A DNA stretch of 32,793 nucleotides, taken from assembly GCA_024696355.1 (NCBI GenBank), contig JAILGV010000119.1, positions 1-32,793 of the forward strand. Direction: 5' to 3'. Positions within the stretch are counted from its first letter, which is position 1, and each line of letters starts with the position of its first letter. Made by a program: the position numbers and the translations under genes. Below are positions 24,736-30,762 of the stretch, one piece after another. The notes beneath the pieces are model-generated. The model saw only the letters and a list, made by a program, of their open reading frames with translations. It was not told the origin of the DNA and searched no databases. Source of the DNA: Solobacterium sp. (GTDB lineage Bacteria; Bacillota_I; Bacilli_A; Erysipelotrichales; Erysipelotrichaceae).

Positions 24736-25272
24736 TTGAAGTACATTAAACCTAAAAGAAATGTTCCGGAAGAACTGGTGAATGAGAATATCAAGTTTTA
24801 TGAAGTTCTCGTAATCGGGCCTAACGGGGAACAGCTCGGCACAATGCTGCGCCGTGAAGCTATTCAGACAGCCAAGGACATGAATCTTGACCTTTATTGT
24901 GTTGCGCCAAATGCAAAGCCGCCGGTATGCAAAATTCTTGATTTCGGCAAATATCACTTCAATGAGCAGAAAAAAGCACGTGAAGCCAAAAAGAAACAGC
25001 ATACTACGGAGATCAAGCCGCTACGTTTGTCACCGGTCATTGATGACCATGATTTTGAGACGAAGCTGAAACAGGCACGCAAATGGATTGAAGAAGGTCA
25101 GAAAGTTAAAATTGACATGCGTTTCAGAGGAAGAATGATTACGCGTAAAGAAGTCGGTGAACAGGTAATGAACAGGTTTATTGAACAGATCTCCGATATT
25201 GCATCGGTAGATAAAGCACCCAGTATGGAAGGCAATACAATGTCAGTTGTACTGTCTCCGAAGAGAAAGTAG
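24736..25272 (+). CDS. infC: Translation initiation factor IF-3
   Basis: A complete 178-residue IF-3. The N-domain (VNENIKFYEVLVIGPNGEQLG) and the C-domain (KIDMRFRGRMITRKEVGEQVMNRF) are both clear, with the lysine-rich linker around 78-95 (KKAREAKKKQ). It binds the 30S subunit and proofreads start codons. The start is TTG at 24736, 5 nt after AGGAGG (24725-24730). The ATG at 24732 is in another frame and stops after five codons. A rare start codon is expected for infC because IF-3 discriminates against such starts and so limits its own synthesis. Confidence 0.95.
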   Translation: MKYIKPKRNVPEELVNENIKFYEVLVIGPNGEQLGTMLRREAIQTAKDMNLDLYCVAPNAKPPVCKILDFGKYHFNEQKKAREAKKKQHTTEIKPLRLSPVIDDHDFETKLKQARKWIEEGQKVKIDMRFRGRMITRKEVGEQVMNRFIEQISDIASVDKAPSMEGNTMSVVLSPKRK

Positions 25273-25290
25273 CACAGGAGGAAATCAGTC

Positions 25291-25512
25291 ATGAAAGCTA
25301 AGGCTAAGAAACCTAAGAAGATCAGAATGAAGACTAAGAAGACCTATGCCAAGAGAACAAAGGTAACAGGTTCCGGAAAAGTCACAGTTCGCCACAACTA
25401 TGTGTCTCATTTTGCAGCAAACAAGACACACAAACAGAAGAAACACCTTGCTGCGTCAACGGTATTACATCCGACTGATGCAAAGAGAAATGCACAGCTT
25501 CTGCAGGGTTAA
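25291..25512 (+). CDS. rpmI: 50S ribosomal protein L35
   Basis: A 73-residue, highly basic protein with the L35 pattern of lysine-rich N-terminus, KRTKVTGSGKVTVRHNYVSHF and KTHKQKKHL. The usual length is about 65, so it has a slightly longer N-terminal lysine-rich tail (KAKAKKPKKIRMKTKK). It is preceded by AGGAGG and lies 18 nt after infC in the conserved infC-rpmI-rplT order. Confidence 0.95.
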   Translation: MKAKAKKPKKIRMKTKKTYAKRTKVTGSGKVTVRHNYVSHFAANKTHKQKKHLAASTVLHPTDAKRNAQLLQG

Positions 25513-25530
25513 TCGGGGAGGCTAAGTAAG

Positions 25531-25887
25531 ATGAGAGTAAAAGGATCTACACCTACACGTAACAGACGTAAGAAGACATTAAAGCTTGCCAAAGGTTATT
25601 TCGGCAGCAAGCATCTGCTTTACAGAACTGCCAATGAGCAGGTTATGCGTTCACTGAGATATTCATATATCGGACGCAAGCAGACAAAGAGAAATATGAG
25701 AAAGCTCTGGATTGCACGTATCAATGCGGCAGCCAGAATCAACGGCCTGAGCTATTCCAGAATGATGCATGGTCTTAAGCTTGCCGGTGTAACAGTTAAC
25801 AGAAAGATGCTCAGCGAAATCGCTATTCACGATGAAAAGGGATTTGCTGATCTTGCAGAAACAGCAAAGAAAGCATTAAACGCTTAA
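25531..25887 (+). CDS. rplT: 50S ribosomal protein L20
   Basis: 118 residues, the standard length, with the basic N-terminal extension ([16 protein letters not shown]) and the C-terminal domain ([37 protein letters not shown]) that binds 23S rRNA and, in Firmicutes, the operon's own leader. GGGGAGG precedes the start. No terminator follows; transcription can run into the tRNA gene 36 nt downstream. Confidence 0.97.
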   Translation: MRVKGSTPTRNRRKKTLKLAKGYFGSKHLLYRTANEQVMRSLRYSYIGRKQTKRNMRKLWIARINAAARINGLSYSRMMHGLKLAGVTVNRKMLSEIAIHDEKGFADLAETAKKALNA

Positions 25888-25890
25888 TTG

Positions 25891-25899
25891 TGCTATAAT
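25891..25899 (+). promoter_or_regulatory. Extended -10 promoter of tRNA-Glu
   Basis: TGCTATAAT is a consensus extended -10 element immediately after the rplT stop codon; predicted start near 25906, 18 nt before the mature tRNA. Any -35 would lie inside rplT and is poor. Confidence 0.65.
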
Positions 25900-25923
25900 A
25901 GGAGCCGTAAGGTTCCTTCTCAC

Positions 25924-25997
25924 GGCGTGTTGGTGAAGCGGCTTAACACATCGCCCTCTCAAGGCGACATTCACGGGTTCGAATCCCGTACGCGTCA
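25924..25997 (+). tRNA. tRNA-Glu (anticodon CTC)
   Basis: A 74-nt cloverleaf folds by hand. The acceptor GGCGTGT pairs with ACGCGTC (two G-U pairs), discriminator A. D-stem is GTG/CAC. The anticodon stem TCGCC/GGCGA has loop CTCTCAA, giving anticodon CTC, which reads GAG. The T-arm is CACGGGTTCGAATCCCGT. CCA is not encoded (ATA follows), so it must be added by the CCA-adding enzyme. The body closely resembles Firmicute tRNA-Glu(TTC). Confidence 0.93.
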
Positions 25998-26002
25998 TAC
26001 CT

Positions 26003-26029
26003 AAAAAACCACAGAAATGTGGTTTTTTT
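26003..26029. terminator. Bidirectional terminator after tRNA-Glu
   Basis: AAAAAACCACA (26003-26013) and TGTGGTTTTTT (26018-26028) form a perfect 11-bp hairpin with loop GAAA. The T-run on each strand lets it end both the tRNA transcript and the convergent minus-strand gene that stops at 26057. Confidence 0.9.
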
Positions 26030-26056
26030 ATGCTGTTGGCAGACAGATATGAGGAT

Positions 26057-26518
26057 TTACAGCAAACCTGTGCTTCTTGATACGGCATTCAGCATTTCTT
26101 TGATTTTCTCGGCTTTTGCCTGAGCATTGGCTTCATCGATTTCATCTTCCGGAAGAAGCTTTGTAATTTCCCTGACTGTTCTGTTAAGAAGAGTCAGCGT
26201 ATCCGAGAGTTTGGCCGAGGCTTTTGAGGCCGCATTGTAGTTGCCGGCATTTTCGATAAGAACATATTGTTCAAGAATTGTCAGAAGATACGGAAGATAT
26301 CTGCTGTATAAAGTGACAAGTTCCTTTTCGCCTGAATCAAAAAGATACTGAACATCTCTGAGATCCCTGATGTTTCTTGCGGTCTGCGCAAGAAGGGCCC
26401 GGATTTCCTCATTTCTGATTTTTCCGGCATATCTGTTCAGATCCTGTATATATGCATTGGCTGAATCGATTCTGTTTTGTTTCAGATCATCTGAAGGTAT
26501 TACTCTGTAATTGCTCAT
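26057..26518 (-). CDS. Helical protein resembling XpaC (5-bromo-4-chloroindolyl phosphate hydrolysis family)
   Basis: 153 residues from the ATG at 26518, predicted almost wholly helical. The middle stretch RYLPYLLTILEQYVLIENAG resembles the conserved YYLPTxxKLLxxYxxL of XpaC-type proteins, often encoded with TelA tellurite-resistance proteins; no telA is in the window. The biochemical role of the family is unsettled despite its name. The frame is open to a TTG at 26554, but TTGAAA there is better read as a -35 box. A TATATT/TATATA -10 then puts transcription start at or within 2 nt of the ATG. There is no ribosome binding site. The family call is tentative. Confidence 0.55.
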   Translation of the reverse strand: MSNYRVIPSDDLKQNRIDSANAYIQDLNRYAGKIRNEEIRALLAQTARNIRDLRDVQYLFDSGEKELVTLYSRYLPYLLTILEQYVLIENAGNYNAASKASAKLSDTLTLLNRTVREITKLLPEDEIDEANAQAKAEKIKEMLNAVSRSTGLL

Positions 26519-26524
26519 AATTCG

Positions 26525-26554
26525 AATATATACTTCAGCTTCAGTGAATTTCAA
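26525..26554 (-). promoter_or_regulatory. Promoter of the XpaC-like gene
   Basis: TTGAAA (26554-26549) and TATATA (26532-26527, 16-nt spacer) or TATATT (26530-26525, 18-nt spacer). The predicted +1 is at 26520-26518, that is at the ATG itself. Confidence 0.55.
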
Positions 26555-26562
26555 GAGTATTT

Positions 26563-26587
26563 CATTTTATTCTGGTGAAATAAAATG
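26563..26587. repeat. Inverted repeat between divergent genes
   Basis: CATTTTATT (26563-26571) and AATAAAATG (26579-26587) are a perfect 9-bp inverted repeat with a 7-nt centre. It lies between the promoter of the minus-strand XpaC-like gene and the FemAB-like gene starting at 26625, so it could be an operator for either. It is AT-rich, and chance is possible. Confidence 0.45.
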
Positions 26588-26624
26588 TATGTCGGTTTAA
26601 AATGATATAGCATCGGGAGAATTT

Positions 26625-27851
26625 ATGACATTAAGATTTGTAACTGATTTACCAGAAGAAGAAATGGACAGATTTGTGACCGGAAGCAGTCAGAATTCTT
26701 TGTACCAGTGCAGTACATGGGCAAAGGTTAAGAATAACTGGAAATCTGTCAGAACGGGAATATACGAAGACGGAAGGCTTGCAGGTACGGCACTTGTTCT
26801 GATCAGACCGCTGGCAGCCGGCATGACACTCGCCTATATACCCAGAGGTCCGGTAATGGATTACGGCAACCGTGAACATGTAAAGTTCTACCTCGATTCC
26901 CTTAAGAAGCTTGCCAGGCAGAACAGGGCGATTGTACTCCGGTTTGATCCTTCCTTGTTCAGCAGAAAATATGCCTGGAGCAGCAAAGATGATGACAATC
27001 CTTATATGAATCAGGATGTGATCGATCTGCTCACTGAATACGGTGCACGCCACAGAGGATTTACCAAACGGATTGAAGAAGCCACGCAGCCCCGCTTTAA
27101 TGCGGCTATGGATGTTGATGAAAACTGGCGCGGCAGACTGATTAAAAACACCCGGCAGTCCATCAGAACTGCAGAGAAACGGGGTGTGGAAGTACTGGAA
27201 GGCCACGAATACCTTCATTTGTTTGCCGAGGCAATGCATTATACGGAAACCAGACAGAAGGTTGCGCTCAGAAATGAGGAGTATTTCCGCAATATGCTGA
27301 ATGCATACGGAGACCATGCCAGAATAATGGTCGCTGTTCTGAATTTTGCGCACCAGCAGGAACGGCTTGAGAATGATCTTGCCCAGGCAAAAGCCCTCCT
27401 TCAGAAAGCCTCCTCCAAAAAAGAAATCAATGCGCTGAATCTGCGGATCCGGAATGATGAAAGTGATCTGGAGAGAAACCGGAAGGACTGGGACGAAGAA
27501 GGCAGGGAAGAAGTTGTACTGTGCGGGAAACTGGTCTGCTTCAATGAAAAGCGTATGGAATTCTTCTATATGGGCAATAATACAAAATACATGCGTGTCC
27601 GTGCTAACTATTATCTGTATGCAAGGTTTCTTGATCTGTGTGCACAGATGAAGATTCCTTACTGCTCGTTCGGCGGAATCGAGGGAACACTTGATGACGG
27701 ACTGACGCAGTTCAAGAGCGCCTGGCCGATCAATATCGAGGAATATATCGGTGAGTTTAACATTGTACTTAATCCGTTTATGTACGGGCTGTTTGACAGG
27801 GTGTATCCGAAGCTTCTGAAGCTTGCTGCAAAAATCAGAGGCAATTCTTAG
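26625..27851 (+). CDS. FemAB/MurM-family peptidoglycan bridge aminoacyltransferase (first copy)
   Basis: A 408-residue FemABX protein with the double GNAT-fold pattern. The N-terminal half holds LAYIPRGPVMDYGN (69-82) and IVLRFDPS, and the second half holds NWRGRLIKNTRQSIRTAEKRGVEV (167-190). A long coiled-coil arm (about 243-290: QERLENDLAQAKALL … NDESDLERN) is inserted as in FemA/FemX. The typical end FFYMGNN…YYLYARFLDLC…YCSFGGIEGT follows. Such enzymes use aminoacyl-tRNA to add amino acids to the third residue of the lipid-linked peptidoglycan precursor. The first or later bridge residue, and which amino acid, cannot be told. GGGAG gives a normal ribosome binding site. A strong terminator begins at its stop codon. 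Confidence 0.92.
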   Translation: MTLRFVTDLPEEEMDRFVTGSSQNSLYQCSTWAKVKNNWKSVRTGIYEDGRLAGTALVLIRPLAAGMTLAYIPRGPVMDYGNREHVKFYLDSLKKLARQNRAIVLRFDPSLFSRKYAWSSKDDDNPYMNQDVIDLLTEYGARHRGFTKRIEEATQPRFNAAMDVDENWRGRLIKNTRQSIRTAEKRGVEVLEGHEYLHLFAEAMHYTETRQKVALRNEEYFRNMLNAYGDHARIMVAVLNFAHQQERLENDLAQAKALLQKASSKKEINALNLRIRNDESDLERNRKDWDEEGREEVVLCGKLVCFNEKRMEFFYMGNNTKYMRVRANYYLYARFLDLCAQMKIPYCSFGGIEGTLDDGLTQFKSAWPINIEEYIGEFNIVLNPFMYGLFDRVYPKLLKLAAKIRGNS

Positions 27852-27876
27852 AACAGGGGAAGCCCTGTTCTTTTTA
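27851..27876 (+). terminator. Terminator of the first FemAB gene
   Basis: GAACAGGG (27851-27858) and CCCTGTTC (27863-27870) form a perfect 8-bp stem with loop GAAG, followed by TTTTT. The first stem base is the last base of the FemAB stop codon. Confidence 0.92.
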
Positions 27877-27894
27877 AAACGGGATGTGATGAAA

Positions 27895-28575
27895 ATGAAA
27901 ATCAATGTTATTGGTGACAGTATTGCGGCCGGATTCGGATCTTCACAGAGCATATATACAGATCATCTGATTTTTGCTGGTGAAGCTGCCTATTACAGAA
28001 TGCATGCCCCGAACGGATGGTGCGCGGTTCTTCAGCATTATTTTGAAGAACAGGGGAGGAATATTACATTTGAAAATAATGGTGCACCGGGAGCGTACAG
28101 TTACGAAATTGCCGCACATCTTGGGGAAATGATTAATGACAGTGATGATGCTGTTATGATTATGGTCGGACTTAACGACCGCAAAAGGGTGAACGGCATG
28201 AATGAACTTGCCCATAACCTGGATGTTATCATAAGCCGGCTGAAAGCTCTGAACAAACAGGTTATCCTTATGACTCCCAATCCCTCTGCATACTTCAATG
28301 AATACCGGAAGGACAGGCTGTACCATACGGATGATGCGGCCGAAGTAATTCTGAATGCAGGAAGAAAACACGGGGTATATGTGATAGATCTTTATCATGA
28401 GATCCTGAATTATCTGGCTGCGCACAGTCTTAAGACAGAAGATCTGATATACGATAACTGCTCGCTGAACGACGGACTGCATCCGTCAGATAAAATGTAC
28501 CTGCTGATGGCAGATATGATTTCAGAGAACCTGAATAATCTGCATGTCTTTTGCAAAACATCTGAGGGATATTGA
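27895..28575 (+). CDS. SGNH/GDSL-type hydrolase
   Basis: A 226-residue SGNH hydrolase. Block I is INVIGDSIAAGFG with the nucleophile Ser, the conserved Gly-Asn pair is seen in ENNGAPGA and VGLNDRKR, and block V NDGLHPS supplies the Asp-x-x-His. There is no signal peptide. Likely activities are esterase, lipase or acyl/acetyl carbohydrate esterase; substrate is unknown. In-frame starts exist at 27889 and further up at 27823 (inside the previous gene). 27895 gives the usual family N-terminus and is 10 nt after GGGA. Only about 20 nt separate it from the preceding terminator, so expression may depend on read-through. Confidence 0.85.
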   Translation: MKINVIGDSIAAGFGSSQSIYTDHLIFAGEAAYYRMHAPNGWCAVLQHYFEEQGRNITFENNGAPGAYSYEIAAHLGEMINDSDDAVMIMVGLNDRKRVNGMNELAHNLDVIISRLKALNKQVILMTPNPSAYFNEYRKDRLYHTDDAAEVILNAGRKHGVYVIDLYHEILNYLAAHSLKTEDLIYDNCSLNDGLHPSDKMYLLMADMISENLNNLHVFCKTSEGY

Positions 28576-28599
28576 CTGACGGTCAGTCCGTGCTATAAT
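28572..28599 (+). promoter_or_regulatory. Promoter with palindromic operator upstream of the DUF975 gene
   Basis: TTGACT (28572-28577), 16 nt, TATAAT (28594-28599) preceded by TG (extended -10). GACTGAC-G-GTCAGTC (28574-28588) is a perfect 7+1+7 palindrome overlapping the -35 box and spacer, a typical place for a repressor site; the sequence type resembles TetR-family operators. It begins inside the stop codon of the SGNH gene. Confidence 0.75.
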
Positions 28600-28623
28600 C
28601 AACACTGAATCTGGAGGTTTATT

Positions 28624-29286
28624 ATGGATATCGGATTAATTAAAAGACGTGCTAAAGAAAGTATTAAGAGAAATTACTGGCCGGCTGTGATCGGCGCAAT
28701 GCTTATTACAGCATCCGTTGCAACTCCTACGGCAGTGGTGAAAGTTAACGTAAATGATATTTCTGATCTTAATGTATATATTCAGCAGGCGGCTTCTTAT
28801 GCAAGACCGGTTTTCGGTACATCGATTGTCGCTCTTCTTGTGAAGGTTTTCCTGCTTCATCCGCTTGAAGTCGGAGGCAGGAAATTCTTCTTCGATAACG
28901 GAAGAAATACGGCAAGCCTGAATGAGGTGAGTTATGCATTCGGAAGCAGGAATTACTTTAATGTCGTACTTACGATGTTTGTCAGAGATATCTTCAATTC
29001 CCTGTGGTTCCTGCTGTTTGTGATTCCCGGATTTATTAAGGTTTATTCCTACCGTCTGGTGCCGTATATTCTCTTTGAAAATCCCGGTATAGACCCGATG
29101 ACTGCAATAACCCGTTCAAGGGAAATGATGAACGGACATAAGATGGAGGCATTCCTGCTGGATCTCAGCTTTATCGGATGGTTCATTCTCGGCGTGTTAT
29201 CGCTCGGACTGGGACTGTTCTTCTGGGTATCACCGTATATGTCCGCTGCACAGGCTGAATTCTACCGTTCAGTCAGACAGGCATAA
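28624..29286 (+). CDS. DUF975-family membrane protein
   Basis: 220 residues with at least four hydrophobic segments (about 20-38, 60-80, 118-140 and 178-205) and the DUF975 hallmarks: the N-terminal IKRRAKESIKRNYWPAV, the middle SLNEVSYAFGSRNYFNVVLTMF, and IPGFIKVYSYRLVPYILFENP followed by AITRSREMMNGHKMEAF. The family is widespread in Firmicutes and has no proven function. GGAGG precedes the start. It has its own strong promoter with a palindromic operator and its own terminator, so it is a single-gene unit under regulation. Confidence 0.85.
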   Translation: MDIGLIKRRAKESIKRNYWPAVIGAMLITASVATPTAVVKVNVNDISDLNVYIQQAASYARPVFGTSIVALLVKVFLLHPLEVGGRKFFFDNGRNTASLNEVSYAFGSRNYFNVVLTMFVRDIFNSLWFLLFVIPGFIKVYSYRLVPYILFENPGIDPMTAITRSREMMNGHKMEAFLLDLSFIGWFILGVLSLGLGLFFWVSPYMSAAQAEFYRSVRQA

Positions 29287-29309
29287 AACCGGCAAAGCAC
29301 GAAACAACG

Positions 29310-29336
29310 GATCTGCTTAATGCAGATCTTTTTTTA
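29310..29336 (+). terminator. Terminator of the DUF975 gene
   Basis: GATCTGC (29310-29316) and GCAGATC (29322-29328) with loop TTAAT, followed by T8. Confidence 0.92.
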
Positions 29337-29358
29337 TTGATTTGAAGTGCATTTCTGC

Positions 29359-29405
29359 ATAATAAAAGCCATCTGAGTCCGTTGACAGGTCGGAAAGCAG
29401 ATGGC
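29359..29405 (-). terminator. Terminator of the fucose isomerase-like gene
   Basis: On the minus strand GCCATCTG (29405-29398) pairs with CAGATGGC (29375-29368), followed by TTTTATTAT; TCCG/CGGA can pair inside. It lies 33 nt after the stop codon. Confidence 0.75.
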
Positions 29406-29437
29406 CCGAAAAGGAACATCAGATAGGCAGCAAGAGA

Positions 29438-30631
29438 TTACTGCCATCTGAAGAATTCATCAACGAGAGCTGTATGATCACCGGTAATAATCAGATGATG
29501 ATTTCCGATTGACTTTGTAAGGAAGTAGCTTACCGGTTTGTCCATGTGAAGCAGGATCTGTGTGCGGCACAGATTGTATTCTGACAGGTTCTTAATCAGA
29601 TCAGCTTCACTGACAAAGTATTCATTCATCAGACCGTCGCACTTGAATACAGTTACGGGGCCTTCTTCAATATGGCCTCTGAATGCAACACCAAGCTGTG
29701 ATTCGAAGTGCGTCATGATTGTAAAGTCTTTCGGCATCGTGATCGGAAGCGTGCAGTGGGCAAAGATGATTTCGTTGGTGTCAGTATTGATTCTGCTCGG
29801 ATTGGCCATAAATACGGGCTGTCCGGTCAGTTCACCCAGAACTGCCATTGATACAAGGGCAGGGACATCACCTTCACATGAGGCGTAAATGCCTTCGGAA
29901 TTCAGAATCGCAAGCGCCGCGCAGCTGGTGGCACGTACAGTGTCAAGAAGATCAAAGCATCTGACTGTGAGACCGTCCAGCTTGTATTTGTCGGTAATTC
30001 TTCTCAATGCGCCGTATATCTGCAGAGCCTTTTCAGTATCTTCTCTGTCATAATTCTTTGAACTGATCATTTCGGTCAGTGCATTGGGAACATATTCTTT
30101 CTTTGCGATCTCGGCAAAGAATTCCTCCATGGTGACATCAATAATCTCAATGCCGTTTTTCGCTTTGGATTCCTGAGCATCGACATCTGATGAAATGAGC
30201 CAGTCGGAGGGAGTTCCGACTCTGGCAAAACGGAAGCTGCCCAGACGTTTCTTTGCGGCAAATACCTTTGACAGGTTCCTGATTCTTTCAGCTACAAACT
30301 CATCGCTTCCGTGCAGAATTTCACCGGGGATTGAATGCTGACGGAGATAAGAGAGAATCTCCATGGAGGCGGCAAGTGAATTATTGGCGCCTGTTGTAAG
30401 AAGGAAGACAGGCCTCGGAAGCTTGTCAAGATTTCTGAGGAATATTCCCTCCGTGCCGCCGCTGCCTATGAAGCTGAAAACGAGATCGTAATCATTCAGA
30501 TGTTCGGCATCAGCTGTTTCGAAAGGGAAGCCGGTCATTGCACTGAGTTTTTCAAGCCACGGAAAATTGCTGGCGTTCGCCATTGTTCCGGACGCTGTAC
30601 TCGATACAACATAAAAAATACCTATTCTCAT
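29438..30631 (-). CDS. L-fucose isomerase-family protein of unknown substrate
   Basis: 397 residues. The second half matches the L-fucose/L-arabinose isomerase fold: LTVRCFDLLDTVRATSCAALAILNSEGIYASCEGDVPALVSMAVLGELTGQPVFMANP spans about 223-280 with the acidic CEGD motif, followed by EIIFAHCTLP and a C-terminal beta domain. It is shorter than true FucI (about 590 residues) and no sugar kinase, aldolase or transporter lies next to it, so the reaction is uncertain; these COG2407-type proteins include isomerases of several sugars. AGGAG lies 10 nt before the ATG at 30631. A TAGAAT -10-like box lies 41-46 nt upstream, but no convincing -35 was found. It appears monocistronic. Confidence 0.72.
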   Translation of the reverse strand: MRIGIFYVVSSTASGTMANASNFPWLEKLSAMTGFPFETADAEHLNDYDLVFSFIGSGGTEGIFLRNLDKLPRPVFLLTTGANNSLAASMEILSYLRQHSIPGEILHGSDEFVAERIRNLSKVFAAKKRLGSFRFARVGTPSDWLISSDVDAQESKAKNGIEIIDVTMEEFFAEIAKKEYVPNALTEMISSKNYDREDTEKALQIYGALRRITDKYKLDGLTVRCFDLLDTVRATSCAALAILNSEGIYASCEGDVPALVSMAVLGELTGQPVFMANPSRINTDTNEIIFAHCTLPITMPKDFTIMTHFESQLGVAFRGHIEEGPVTVFKCDGLMNEYFVSEADLIKNLSEYNLCRTQILLHMDKPVSYFLTKSIGNHHLIITGDHTALVDEFFRWQ

Positions 30632-30732
30632 ATAATTGTTCTCCTGAACTTATTTCCTGTACCATCATTCTACCACTAATTTATCTTTCGGGATGCAGTA
30701 ATTGTTTCTGTATTTGAATCTGCCGGAACAGG

Positions 30733-30762
30733 CAAAAAAAAGCACATCCTGAAGGGTGTGCT
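30733..30762 (-). terminator. Terminator of the gltX-femAB transcript
   Basis: On the minus strand AGCACACCC-TTCA-GGATGTGCT forms a hairpin (30762-30741, one internal mismatch) followed by T8. The stem overlaps the stop codon of the second FemAB gene. Confidence 0.9.

Noticed and set aside
26649-27953. 434-codon open frame on the minus strand opposite the first FemAB gene
   Set aside because: It lies antisense to a clear FemABX gene, its translation has no recognisable domain and is rich in Ile/Phe/His as antisense frames of such genes are; the plus-strand gene has the RBS, motifs and terminator.
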